This document shows, piece by piece, positions 6,889-14,818 of a stretch of DNA of 39,356 nt (position 1 is its first letter; the number at the start of each line of letters is the position of its first letter). The stretch comes from Mageeibacillus sp. UBA5747 (lineage in GTDB: Bacteria > Bacillota > Clostridia > Saccharofermentanales > UBA5734), in assembly GCA_002419145.1 (NCBI GenBank), contig DIFN01000034.1, forward strand, positions 16,947-56,302, read 5' to 3'. The translations under genes and the position numbers were made by a program. The notes below the pieces were generated by a model, which was given only the letters and a program-made list of their open reading frames with translations, searched no databases and was not told the origin of the DNA.

Positions 6889-8361
6889 ATGTATGATGTC
6901 GTGATCATCGGTGCTGGAGTCATCGGCTGTGCCATCGCCCGGGAATTGTCCCGGTACCAGCTCCATGTGCTGGTCCTGGACCAGGCCAGCGATGTCTGCG
7001 AAGGCACAAGCAAGGCCAACAGCGGCATCATCCATGCTGGCTATGACGCCACCCCCGGTACCAGCAAAGCGCACTACAATGTCCGCGGGAATCCTCTGGT
7101 TTATCAATGGGCGCAGGAACTATCCGTCCCCTGTAAGAACAACACCTCGCTTGTCCTGGCCTTTTCAGAGGCCGATCTGCCCAAGATCGCCGCACTGATC
7201 GAGCGCGGCCGGCAAAACGGTGTCAAAGGTTTGCGCACGATCAGCCGCGAGGAGGTCCTGGGTCGTGAACCCCAGGTCAACCCTGCCATTGCCGGGGCCT
7301 TGCTGGCAGAAACGGGCGGTATCGTCAGCCCTTATGGTCTGACCATTGCCCTGGCAGAGCATGCAGCGGTCAATGGGGTCGAATTTCGCCTGGACTGCCA
7401 GGTCCAGGCGCTATCGCAGCGAACGGATCCCAACGGCAGGAAGGCCCATTTTGAGGTGCAGTCAGCACAAGGACTGATCCAGGCGCGGGCCATCGTCAAC
7501 GCAGCGGGTGTTTTTGCCGATGTCATCCACAACTCGCTCAGTCAGGATACCCTGACCATTTCAGCCCGGCGGGGTGAATACTGGATGCTGGATAAACGGA
7601 TCGGTGCCCAGTTTTCTGCGACTTTGTTCCAGCTGCCCACGGACAAAGGCAAAGGCATCCTGGTCACACCAACGGTGGAACAGACGCTGATCCTGGGGCC
7701 AACCAGCGACTTTGTCCCGGACAAGACGGACACCCGGACGACTGCCGCCAAGCAAGAAGAGATTCTCGCAACAGCGGCCTTGACCTGGCCAGGTTTGCGC
7801 CAAGACTCGTTCATCACTTCCTTTTCCGGGCTGCGAGCGCATCTGGCCGAAGGCGATTTCCGGGTTGGCCGTGCGCCGGACGTGCCCGGGTATTACCTCG
7901 CTGCCGGAATGGAGTCTCCTGGCCTGACAGCTGCCCCAGCTATCGCCATCGATCTGGCTGAGCAGATTGCTTCTGACTTTGATCTCGTGCTCAAACCGGA
8001 TTTTCAGCCCCCGCCCCGGCCTATTCCCGGCTTTTCGCTCGAGCAACTGGCAGACCCGACCCAAATGGACCTGCTGGCGGCTGAAATCGCCCGTGACCCG
8101 GCGATGGGCCGGCTGGTCTGTCGCTGTGAACAAGTCACGGAAGCTCAGATCCGGGCTGCGATCCGCCGCCCGGTCGGTGCCCGGACGCTCGACGGCATCA
8201 AACGTCGGACCCGGGCCAACATGGGCCGCTGCCAGGGCGGTTTTTGCACCCCGCGCATCCTGGAGATCCTGGCTGAAGAACTGGATTGCGACATCACGAC
8301 CCTCACTAAATCGGGTGGCCAGTCCCGGATTTTGATGGGCCGGCTGGGGGTAGAGCCATGA
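6889..8361 (+). CDS. FAD-dependent dehydrogenase with C-terminal BFD-type iron-sulfur domain (GlpA-like)
   Basis: A 490-residue protein of the anaerobic glycerol-3-phosphate dehydrogenase/DAO family. It opens with a dinucleotide motif YDVVIIGAGVIGCAIAREL and has the GlpA-like segments TSKANSGIIHAGYDA and FSGLRAHLAEGDF. At about residues 415-470 is a BFD-like [2Fe-2S] domain with cysteines in LVCRCEQVT and RCQGGFCTPRI. ATG 6889 is chosen over ATG 6874 because the sequence between them (GAGGTGGGA) is the ribosome site. It overlaps the next gene by ATGA. Glycerol-3-phosphate oxidation to dihydroxyacetone phosphate is the likeliest reaction, but no glycerol kinase or facilitator gene is in the window, so another 2-hydroxy acid substrate remains possible. 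Confidence 0.83.
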   Translation: MYDVVIIGAGVIGCAIARELSRYQLHVLVLDQASDVCEGTSKANSGIIHAGYDATPGTSKAHYNVRGNPLVYQWAQELSVPCKNNTSLVLAFSEADLPKIAALIERGRQNGVKGLRTISREEVLGREPQVNPAIAGALLAETGGIVSPYGLTIALAEHAAVNGVEFRLDCQVQALSQRTDPNGRKAHFEVQSAQGLIQARAIVNAAGVFADVIHNSLSQDTLTISARRGEYWMLDKRIGAQFSATLFQLPTDKGKGILVTPTVEQTLILGPTSDFVPDKTDTRTTAAKQEEILATAALTWPGLRQDSFITSFSGLRAHLAEGDFRVGRAPDVPGYYLAAGMESPGLTAAPAIAIDLAEQIASDFDLVLKPDFQPPPRPIPGFSLEQLADPTQMDLLAAEIARDPAMGRLVCRCEQVTEAQIRAAIRRPVGARTLDGIKRRTRANMGRCQGGFCTPRILEILAEELDCDITTLTKSGGQSRILMGRLGVEP

Positions 8362-9653
8362 GCGGGACGAACATCATTCTGGAAAAGGTCAGTCTCGTGA
8401 TCATCGGCGGTGGACCTGCCGGTCTAGCCGCTGCTCTGGAAGCTAAGCGCCGGGGCTTGTCTGACATCCTGCTGATTGAGCGCGACCAGCAACTTGGTGG
8501 CATCCTTAACCAATGCATTCACACCGGTTTCGGTTTGCATTATTTCGGAGAAGAACTGAGTGGGCCGGAATATGCCGACCGTTTCAGCCTTGCTTTTACG
8601 ACTGCCGGAATAGCCTGCCTTCTCGAAACCCATGTCCTTGAGATCACTCCGGACAGGATCTTGACTGTCATCTCCCCTCAGGGTATCAGGCAAATCGCAG
8701 CGGGGGCAGTGATCCTGGCTATGGGCTGCCGGGAACGACCTCGCGGGGCACTTGGTATCCCTGGCACACGCTGTGCTGGTATCCTGACTGCCGGCCTGGC
8801 CCAGCGGCTCTTGAACCTGCAGGGGCTCATGCCCGGCCATTCGGTCGTGATCCTGGGCTCGGGTGACATCGGCCTGATCATGGCCCGGCGCCTGACCCTC
8901 GAAGGAGCAAAAGTCGAGGCCGTCGTTGAGTTGATGCCCTATTCCAGTGGCCTGACCCGCAATGTCGTCCAATGCTTGCAGGATTACGAGATCCCGCTTC
9001 TGCTGTCGCATACGGTTGTGGAAACCCATGGCCGCGAGCGTCTTACCGGTGTGACCATTGCGCCTGTACACCCCCAGAGCCAGAAACCAGACCTTGCCCA
9101 GGCCCGCTTCATCGCCTGTGACACCCTGCTTTTGTCCGTCGGACTGATACCGGAAAACGAATTGTCACTCGGGGCAGGTGTGGTGCTCGACCCTGCCACC
9201 CGCGGGCCGCGCGTCGATCAGAGCCTTGGGACAAGCCAGCCCGGCATCTTTGCCTGCGGCAATGTCTTGCATGTTCACGACTTGGTGGATGATGTCTCGC
9301 GCGAGGCCGAACAAGCCGCCCGCTCAGCCGTGGCCTTCCTGAATGAAACCGATTCGCCCGGCCGGCCCTGTGAGCCGTCGTCGCTGCTGCCCGTCCTGGC
9401 CGGCCCAGGGATTCGCAGTGTGGTGCCCCAGCTCATCGCGCGCGATCGAACACCAGAAACAATCCGGCTGGCTTTCCGCCCCGCCCGAGTTTACCGTGCA
9501 GCCAGCATTTGCCTGCGCGACAGTCAGGGGCAGCTTGTCTTGAAAAGCCGGCGCCGGATCCTGACCCCAGGTGAAGAATCCCGACTGGAAATCCCGGCTG
9601 GCCACTGGCCTGCTGTTACGGCTGGCCACTGGCAGCTGTCAATCGAGGAGTAA
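8358..9653 (+). CDS. NAD(P)/FAD-dependent oxidoreductase partner subunit
   Basis: A 431-residue pyridine-nucleotide-disulfide-like flavoprotein: FAD motif LVIIGGGPAGLAAALEAKRR at the start, LNQCIHTGFG, AMGCRERPRGALGIPGTR, a second Rossmann motif VVILGSGDIGLIMARRL, and the closing flavin motif GIFACGNVLHVHDLVDDV. Homologues of this type accompany GlpA-like and DUF1667 proteins in many anaerobes and resemble the HcnB/OoxA family of dehydrogenase subunits. Its start ATG 8358 overlaps the stop of the GlpA-like gene (ATGA), and DUF1667 begins one base after its stop codon, so the three are translated together and likely form one electron-transfer complex that passes electrons from substrate to NAD(P)+ or another carrier. 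Confidence 0.83.
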   Translation: MSGTNIILEKVSLVIIGGGPAGLAAALEAKRRGLSDILLIERDQQLGGILNQCIHTGFGLHYFGEELSGPEYADRFSLAFTTAGIACLLETHVLEITPDRILTVISPQGIRQIAAGAVILAMGCRERPRGALGIPGTRCAGILTAGLAQRLLNLQGLMPGHSVVILGSGDIGLIMARRLTLEGAKVEAVVELMPYSSGLTRNVVQCLQDYEIPLLLSHTVVETHGRERLTGVTIAPVHPQSQKPDLAQARFIACDTLLLSVGLIPENELSLGAGVVLDPATRGPRVDQSLGTSQPGIFACGNVLHVHDLVDDVSREAEQAARSAVAFLNETDSPGRPCEPSSLLPVLAGPGIRSVVPQLIARDRTPETIRLAFRPARVYRAASICLRDSQGQLVLKSRRRILTPGEESRLEIPAGHWPAVTAGHWQLSIEE

Positions 9654-9654
9654 C

Positions 9655-10065
9655 ATGACAAAACATACGCCAGATGCCAAAAAATCTCCGGATCTTGCGC
9701 CTGCTCCCGACAGCCTCAGAACCATTACCTGCACCGGATGCCCGATGGGTTGCCAGGTCACCGTTACCCAGGAACCAGGGGGTGAATGGCACTTTTCCGG
9801 GGCCCAGTGTTCACGCGGTGATGTTCACGCCCGCCAGGAGATCACCGACCCAGTCCGGCCCCTGACCACCCTCATCCCCGTCCGAAGCAGCAGGACACCC
9901 CTCAGTGTCAAAACCAGCCAGCCCGTCCCCAAAGCCCTGTTCTGGGACTTTGTCGACCAGATCCACCGGCTGAGAATTGAATGCCCCATACACACAGGCG
10001 ACATTCTGGCCGAAAACCTCATGGGCACTGGCATTGCGCTGATTGCGACGAGAAATCTAGAATAG
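9655..10065 (+). CDS. DUF1667 four-cysteine protein
   Basis: A 136-residue protein with the DUF1667 pattern: TITCTGCPMGCQVTV with Cys26, Cys29, Cys33, then QCSRG with Cys52, followed by ARQEITDPVRPLTT and SVKTSQPVPK. The four cysteines look like an iron-sulfur or zinc site. DUF1667 genes are known to travel with GlpA-like dehydrogenases and the partner flavoprotein, so it is probably the small iron-sulfur subunit of that complex. ATG 9655 is used because GAGGAG lies just upstream at the end of the previous gene; the frame is open further upstream, inside that gene. A large imperfect palindrome begins at its stop codon. Confidence 0.8.
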   Translation: MTKHTPDAKKSPDLAPAPDSLRTITCTGCPMGCQVTVTQEPGGEWHFSGAQCSRGDVHARQEITDPVRPLTTLIPVRSSRTPLSVKTSQPVPKALFWDFVDQIHRLRIECPIHTGDILAENLMGTGIALIATRNLE

Positions 10066-10144
10066 GGACGGGGTCTGATGATGCAAAATTTATGCATGGT
10101 ACCTCTTTTTTATGCATAATCACTGCATAGATAGACCAGGTCCC
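10065..10144. repeat. 80-bp imperfect palindrome
   Basis: Four paired blocks are arranged symmetrically about one centre: GGGAC/GTCCC (10065-10069, 10140-10144), GGTCT/AGACC (10072-10076, 10133-10137), ATGCA/TGCAT (10081-10085, 10124-10128) and TTATGCAT/ATGCATAA (10090-10097, 10112-10119). They are separated by equal-sized unpaired steps of 2, 4 and 4 bases on each side, with a 14-base loop containing TTTTTT. It starts at the DUF1667 stop codon and ends 34 bases before yhaO. No T-run follows the 3' arm, so it is not an ordinary intrinsic terminator. Confidence 0.7.
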
Positions 10145-10178
10145 CAATAGGATCATCCGTTTATTTTCCGGAGGCACT

Positions 10179-11360
10179 ATGGCCCACCCTTTGACTTTTG
10201 TCCAGACAGGCGACCTGCATCTGGGCAGCCCATTTGCTTTTGCCGCGGACAAAGCACCGCTGCTCTTGCGGGCGCAACTGGATGCTTTTATTGCGATCAT
10301 CCGACTCTGTCAGCAGGTCCAGGCAGATGTCCTCCTGATCGCAGGTGACCTTTTTGACCAGCCTGTCCCTGATGCAACACTGGTTCGCACCGTTCGTGAA
10401 CTTTTGGGCAGTCTGGGCCAGACCCGAGTTCTGATCGCACCTGGCAATCATGACCCCGCTGCTCTGGATTCCCCCTACCGGCAGGACATCTGGCCGGCCC
10501 CAGTCAAGATTTTCATGGATTCCCTGGAACGAATCGAATGGCCGGATGCCCGTGTGCGCCTGTACGGATGTGGCTTCACCTCAACCGTAGCGCCTGTTCC
10601 TCTGCCGTTTGTGCCTCCGGAAGGGCTCGCTCCGGACTGGTTCAATCTCTGCCTCGTTCACGGGGACCTCAATGGACCCGTATCATCACCTTACAATCCA
10701 CTCACCGCCGCCAACCTGGCTGGGGCGGGCTATGACTACGTGGCTCTGGGCCATCTCCATGCCTTTTCCGGATTCCAGAAAGAACGGCAAACAACCTTTG
10801 CTTATGCGGGGTGCCCGTTTGGCCGCGGTTTTGACGAAATCGGGACCAAAGGGGTCATTGTTGGGACAGTTTCTCCCAGCCAGTCTGACAAAGGCAGACC
10901 AACTCTGAATTTGCGTTTTGCGCCCATCGATGGGCGACGCTTTCTCGTGCAGACCGTGGATGTGACTGGCTGCCAGGACCACCGTCAGGCAGCAGACAAG
11001 ATCCTGGCATCGCTCAAGGCAGGGGTGGGAAATTCCTGGCCAGACCACCTCTACAAAATCATCCTTGCCGGAGACCGCACGCTGGATTTCACATTGTCAC
11101 TTCCGGTTCTGGACTCGCTTCTGGCTGGCCAGCTCTTCTGGTATCGGCTGGTGGATGAGACTCGCCTGCCCGTCGATCTTGCCGACCTGGCCAGAGAACA
11201 TTCCCTGCGCGGCGCATTTGTCCGCCAGGCTCAAAGTGCCCTGCAGCAGGCCACCGAATCCGGCCAGGCACACGAGCGCCAGATCCTGGTCCAGGCTCTT
11301 GACCTGGGTCTGGCAGCCATGCGCGGGGAGGAGGTCTGGTATGAAACTGATCCAGCTTGA
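10179..11360 (+). CDS. yhaO: DNA repair metallophosphoesterase, YhaO/SbcD-like
   Basis: A 393-residue calcineurin-type phosphoesterase of the Mre11/SbcD/YhaO group, expected to act as a Mn-dependent nuclease with its ATPase partner YhaN on DNA ends. The five metal motifs are visible: GDLHLG (Asp12, His14), GDLFD (Asp57), GNHD (Asn90, His91), VHGDLNG and ALGHLHAF. A capping domain of about 130 residues follows. GGAGG precedes ATG 10179. The coding end overlaps the start of the YhaN-like gene by 20 bases, indicating tight translational coupling, as for SbcCD-type pairs. Confidence 0.88.
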   Translation: MAHPLTFVQTGDLHLGSPFAFAADKAPLLLRAQLDAFIAIIRLCQQVQADVLLIAGDLFDQPVPDATLVRTVRELLGSLGQTRVLIAPGNHDPAALDSPYRQDIWPAPVKIFMDSLERIEWPDARVRLYGCGFTSTVAPVPLPFVPPEGLAPDWFNLCLVHGDLNGPVSSPYNPLTAANLAGAGYDYVALGHLHAFSGFQKERQTTFAYAGCPFGRGFDEIGTKGVIVGTVSPSQSDKGRPTLNLRFAPIDGRRFLVQTVDVTGCQDHRQAADKILASLKAGVGNSWPDHLYKIILAGDRTLDFTLSLPVLDSLLAGQLFWYRLVDETRLPVDLADLAREHSLRGAFVRQAQSALQQATESGQAHERQILVQALDLGLAAMRGEEVWYETDPA

Positions 11361-13803
11361 TGTCCAGTCTTTTGGTTCGTTCAAAAACCGCCAGTTTCAT
11401 TTTCCTGCCGGACTGACCGTTTTCTGGGGCGAAAATGAACAGGGTAAAAGCACGCTTTTGGCCTGCCTGAAGGCGATGTTCTATGGCTTTTCCGGACGCA
11501 GCCGGTCACCGCTGGAAAATGAACGCTTGCGCTACCAGCCATGGGACGGATCCAGGCCTGGTGCCAGCCTGATTTTTGAGCAAGCCGGCATTCGCTACCG
11601 CCTGCAGCGTTCTTTTGGCAAAACCAGAGCCCAGGACGAAACACTGCTGATGCATGACATCAGCGGCGCAAAAGTCGATCTGCCTGGCCAGCAGGAGGTC
11701 GGACCATTCCTGTTTCAGGTGTCAGCCGAGGAATTCACTCAGACGGTTTTCATTGGCCAGATGAACAGTGTCATTGCCCAGCCGGACGCATCGATCCTGA
11801 CCAAGCTGACCAATCTGTCCAGCAGTTTTAACGAGACACTCTCGTACCAAGCCATGGATAGCCGGCTGCAGAAAGCTCTGGCCAAATTGCGGTCGGAACG
11901 GGGCAAAGCCGGTCTAATCGTTGAAATGGAGCAACAGTTGGAAGCCTTGTCTCTTGACCGTGAAACCGCCCTGAAATCCGAGAAGCAAAGGCAACAGTTC
12001 ACCCTTCAGCTGCAGGAGCTGAACCGGCAGAAAGCACAGCTGCAAGACCAGATGGATGTCCTGTCAGACCAGTTAGTCCTGCAGCAGGTCACCTCCAGGC
12101 GTCAAAGGTTGGAGAGACTGGCTGCGCGCCATCAGGAAGTCTTGAAGTTGCGCCAGGATGAATCCGATAAAGCCAGACATCTGGCTGACCATGGAATTAG
12201 CGAAGCTGGGATCAATACTTGGCAGCAGGAATTCACCTTGCTGCTGCAGGAGCGACAGCACCTGATCCAATGGATCGATGACTGGAGGGACAAAGCCAAG
12301 GCAGCGCTGGCAGCAGCAGCAGCACAAAACTGGCGTACACTGGCCGACTACCAGCAGATTGTCCAGGACCTGGCCGCCCAGATCCAGTCCTGCGATCTGA
12401 TCCCGCCTGATGGGATTCTTCATCCACAGCCCAAGCCTGCAGCGCTCTGGCTTGTGATCTTGAATGTGATTCTGGTTGCAGCAGGCCTCCTGCTGGGCGT
12501 CCTGATCCGCCCGGCTTTCTTTACTTTGGTGTTGGTGGCAGTCATAGATTGGGCTTTTGTGTTTTTTTGGCTCAAGCATGCCGATCGAGTCCAGGGTGAA
12601 CACCAGAAAGCGTTTGAACAGCAACAGGCGCAGGAACGGGATCGTCAGGTCAAGACCTTGCAGATTCAACTGGAAAAAGCCCGGACTGAGGCCAGCGAGG
12701 CTCAAAATGCTGCCATAAAAGCGCAGGCGGATCTGGAGGCGTGGGATGATGCCGCCAGCAGGGATGTGAATTTGCCTGAAGAGCTGATCCGCCAGACCGA
12801 CGTTTTTCTGGACCACTGGCTGCACGTGCAACAGTCGCTTGCGCTTGCCACGCCTGAGTCCGCCCGGGACCGAGCTGACGGTTTGCCAACATCCGCCCAG
12901 GACCTGGATGCGCCCACGACTGCCCGGACAGCACTCCTGATGCTCGATCCGGCAATCATCCAGCAAGGACTCGACCGGCTGACAACCTTGCTGGCAGAGT
13001 TAAACCAGATCCGGGCTTTGCAACGACAGGCGGAAGCGGCGCTGGCAAGTGACCTGGACGGCCTGAGCTGGGAGCAGTTCCAGTCCTTACAGCTTGCCGA
13101 AATTGCTCTTTTGCAGCAAAAGATCAAACACTCGGAACGGGTGTGCGAGATCATGGAACAAGGCTTGCTTGAACAGCGTCTCAGTGAGGTGTCTGGCCAG
13201 CTGGCTGCCATCGAACGCGAACTGGCCGGCCTGGAGTCGGCAATCCTGCATAGCCCTCGGCCTGCAAAGCTCGTTACAGATTATGACCGTGACCGCGAAA
13301 TCCTGAATGAGCAGCTCGAGAAAGCCAGAATGTATTATGAGAGTCTGACGATGGCCCGGTCCTGGATCCAAAAGGCCTATGACGAACTCCAGGCGACCTT
13401 CGGGCCGCGCCTGAACCAGGAAGCCGCCCGGATTCTTCATCACTTGACCCGGTCGCGTTATGAAGCCCTCAAAATCGACCGCTCTTTTGCCATCCAGGTA
13501 GCTGTGCCCGAAGATCAGAACTTCCATGACTGGCGTTTTTTCAGTGGCGGAACCATCGACCAAGTCTATCTGGCTCTGCGCCTGGCGATAGCCGGGATCA
13601 TTCAGGCTGGATCAGAGCCACTGCCCTTGCTGCTCGATGATGCCCTGGTCCAGTACGACGATGGCCGGGCAAGCGCTGCCCTGGACTACCTGTCCAGGCA
13701 TAGCCAGGAGACCGGCGGACAGGTTCTCCTCATGACCAGCCAAGCCCGGATCAAAGCGATAGCCGGGCAGATCAGCCCGGCTATCTCGGTTTTGACTGTT
13801 TAG
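11341..13803 (+). CDS. yhaN: YhaN-like SMC/Rad50-family ATPase with central membrane segments
   Basis: An 820-residue ABC-type ATPase that pairs with YhaO. The N-terminal head has Walker A GENEQGKST (residues 30-38); the C-terminal head has the signature-like FFSGGTIDQVYLALRLAIA and Walker B LPLLLDDALVQYDD. Between them are long Gln/Leu/Glu-rich coiled coils and, at about residues 367-410, two adjacent hydrophobic segments (ALWLVILNVILVAAGLLLGV and a following stretch) that look membrane-embedded, as described for YhaN rather than for SbcC. The start is ATG 11341, with GGGGAGGAGG just upstream inside yhaO. Near its 3' end is a perfect 11-bp inverted repeat (13758-13785). Confidence 0.85.
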   Translation: MKLIQLDVQSFGSFKNRQFHFPAGLTVFWGENEQGKSTLLACLKAMFYGFSGRSRSPLENERLRYQPWDGSRPGASLIFEQAGIRYRLQRSFGKTRAQDETLLMHDISGAKVDLPGQQEVGPFLFQVSAEEFTQTVFIGQMNSVIAQPDASILTKLTNLSSSFNETLSYQAMDSRLQKALAKLRSERGKAGLIVEMEQQLEALSLDRETALKSEKQRQQFTLQLQELNRQKAQLQDQMDVLSDQLVLQQVTSRRQRLERLAARHQEVLKLRQDESDKARHLADHGISEAGINTWQQEFTLLLQERQHLIQWIDDWRDKAKAALAAAAAQNWRTLADYQQIVQDLAAQIQSCDLIPPDGILHPQPKPAALWLVILNVILVAAGLLLGVLIRPAFFTLVLVAVIDWAFVFFWLKHADRVQGEHQKAFEQQQAQERDRQVKTLQIQLEKARTEASEAQNAAIKAQADLEAWDDAASRDVNLPEELIRQTDVFLDHWLHVQQSLALATPESARDRADGLPTSAQDLDAPTTARTALLMLDPAIIQQGLDRLTTLLAELNQIRALQRQAEAALASDLDGLSWEQFQSLQLAEIALLQQKIKHSERVCEIMEQGLLEQRLSEVSGQLAAIERELAGLESAILHSPRPAKLVTDYDRDREILNEQLEKARMYYESLTMARSWIQKAYDELQATFGPRLNQEAARILHHLTRSRYEALKIDRSFAIQVAVPEDQNFHDWRFFSGGTIDQVYLALRLAIAGIIQAGSEPLPLLLDDALVQYDDGRASAALDYLSRHSQETGGQVLLMTSQARIKAIAGQISPAISVLTV
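13758..13785. terminator. Perfect 11-bp stem-loop inside the 3' end of the yhaN-like gene
   Basis: GATAGCCGGGC (13758-13768) and GCCCGGCTATC (13775-13785) are exact reverse complements with a 6-base loop AGATCA, ending 15 bases before the stop codon of the yhaN-like gene. TTTT follows at about 13790 and more Ts at 13810. It may be an intrinsic terminator overlapping the coding end, in a site where the next gene converges only 13 bases away. The T-run is not directly adjacent, so the terminator reading is tentative. Confidence 0.5.
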
Positions 13804-13816
13804 GATCTGGTTTTTA

Positions 13817-14089
13817 TCACAGGTCATGCTGGGGATTGCTGCCGACCATGACACACGCTTTCGTGATGGCTACATAGAGATCAGCCTGGTTTTGCGGCAA
13901 GGTCTGATCGATGCTGGTCATCAGCTCGCCTTTTTCCGTTACCACGTAATGACTGGGCAGGCTGTTGAGGACCAACGCCTGGATATCCAGCTGGCATTTT
14001 TCACAGGTACAGACACCCATCTGGGGAAGCAATTCTGCCAGCTGCTGTTTGACAATCGTTTCCATCTGGTTTTTTAAGACATGCATCAT
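13817..14089 (-). CDS. ComFB-like late competence protein
   Basis: A 90-residue protein matching the ComFB family: METIVKQQLAELLPQ, then VCTCEKCQLDIQALVLNSLP and YVVTEKGEL, with three cysteines (CTCEKC) in the region that binds metal in relatives. ComFB is encoded in the comF competence operon of Bacillus, but stand-alone homologues are widespread in Clostridia and their role is not settled; some cyanobacterial relatives bind cyclic dinucleotides. Here it is alone, convergent with yhaN and downstream of the rhodanese gene on the same strand. Two adjacent ATGs (14089 and 14086) are possible starts; the ribosome site (GTGGGG) is weak. Confidence 0.82.
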   Translation of the reverse strand: MMHVLKNQMETIVKQQLAELLPQMGVCTCEKCQLDIQALVLNSLPSHYVVTEKGELMTSIDQTLPQNQADLYVAITKACVMVGSNPQHDL

Positions 14090-14110
14090 TCAACGCCCCA
14101 CTTTCTGCCA

Positions 14111-14137
14111 CAATCGTAATTGATCAATTCAATCGTA
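14111..14137. repeat. Palindrome AATTGATCAATT between direct repeats
   Basis: A perfect 12-bp palindrome AATTGATCAATT (14118-14129) lies between two copies of CAATCGTA (14111-14118 and 14130-14137) in the 92-base gap upstream of the ComFB-like gene. The TTGAT/ATCAA halves resemble Fnr half-sites but without the N4 spacer, so it is not a standard Fnr box. It could be a repressor site for the ComFB-like gene. Confidence 0.4.
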
Positions 14138-14181
14138 TCAGATGTTATTTTTAATAGCTAGCGGTAGAATGGGGAAAACGT

Positions 14182-14658
14182 TCATTGCACGATGTCATAA
14201 GGCCAGCTGGTGATGCCTCCCAGATCGTAAAGCATGGTGTAGCCTAGTCCAGCCAATTGCTCGGCGGCCAGGGCAGAACGCCTGCCACTGCGGCAGTAAA
14301 TGACGATCGGAGTGTTCTTGTCGGCTGGCAGTTCGTCGGTGCGATCGAGCAGCTCCTCAACCGCCAGTTGCTGGGCTCCTTCGATGTGGCCTTCGGCAAA
14401 TTCGGCCTCAGTCCTGACATCCAGCAGGATGGCTGCAGGCTGGTCTTTGAGAATGGCCAGGGCTTCGTCCGCAGAGACCTTCACGATTTTTTTTGGCTGA
14501 TTTGCTCCAGCAGAAGCAGAGGTGACAGCAGCTGGGGCGGGGGCAACTGGGGTCGCATCTGTTGGAGCAGCAGTCGTGGTACAACCGGCCAATAAGGCCA
14601 GAGTCAAAGTCAGAGCCAGGAAAAGGGCTAAGATGGTTTGAGTGTGGAAATGGTTCAT
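14182..14658 (-). CDS. Rhodanese-domain lipoprotein
   Basis: A 158-residue exported lipoprotein with a single rhodanese (sulfurtransferase) domain. The N-terminus has a hydrophobic signal and lipobox LLAGC with lipidated Cys26, then an Ala/Pro-rich linker to about residue 55. The rhodanese core has LLDVRTEAEFAEGHIEGA and the active loop YCRSGRRSA with catalytic Cys122. Single-domain rhodaneses move sulfane sulfur or bind persulfide; this one should face outside the cytoplasmic membrane. GGAGG lies 6 bases upstream of the ATG. It is divergent from a Crp/Fnr-type regulator and the two share a palindrome centred at 14723. Confidence 0.9.
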   Translation of the reverse strand: MNHFHTQTILALFLALTLTLALLAGCTTTAAPTDATPVAPAPAAVTSASAGANQPKKIVKVSADEALAILKDQPAAILLDVRTEAEFAEGHIEGAQQLAVEELLDRTDELPADKNTPIVIYCRSGRRSALAAEQLAGLGYTMLYDLGGITSWPYDIVQ

Positions 14659-14687
14659 GTTTAACCTCCATTGCTGTATAGACTTTC

Positions 14688-14693
14688 AGTATA
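14688..14693 (-). promoter_or_regulatory. -10 element of the rhodanese gene
   Basis: TATACT read on the minus strand at 14693-14688, giving transcription start near 14681. No good -35 is present at the normal distance, which is expected for a promoter that depends on an activator bound near -41. Confidence 0.45.
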
Positions 14694-14713
14694 GGCCAAG
14701 GTCCGGGCGAAAG

Positions 14714-14730
14714 CCTGTGACAGGATCACA
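14714..14730. promoter_or_regulatory. Crp-type operator shared by divergent rhodanese and regulator genes
   Basis: TGTGA (14716-14720), five bases and TCACA (14726-14730) form a perfect palindrome centred on 14723. An overlapping palindrome CCTGT-G-ACAGG covers 14714-14724. The classical E. coli Crp site has a 6-base centre, so this is a variant. The centre is about 42 bases upstream of the predicted start of the rhodanese transcript and about 43 bases upstream of that of the regulator, the position used by class II Crp/Fnr activators. Confidence 0.55.
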
Positions 14731-14732
14731 CA

Positions 14733-14759
14733 TGGACAGGACCGAACATGTGATATAAT
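14733..14759 (+). promoter_or_regulatory. Promoter of the Crp/Fnr regulator gene
   Basis: -35-like TGGACA (14733-14738), a short 15-base spacer and extended -10 TGA-TATAAT (TATAAT at 14754-14759). Transcription would start near 14766, leaving a leader of about 50 bases. Confidence 0.55.
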
Positions 14760-14818
14760 GCATTTATTTATGACCTTATCACCAATGAGCCATGCAGATG
14801 ACAGCAGGAGTGAAACGG

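Noticed and set aside
11065..11340. 5' extension of the yhaN-like frame by 92 codons
   Set aside because: It lies inside yhaO in another frame; ATG 11341 has a strong ribosome site and starts with the expected MKLIQLDVQSFGSF.
14716..14730. Standard E. coli-type Crp (cAMP) site
   Set aside because: The centre is 5 bases rather than 6 and the adjacent regulator lacks an evident cAMP pocket; kept only as a variant Crp/Fnr-family operator.
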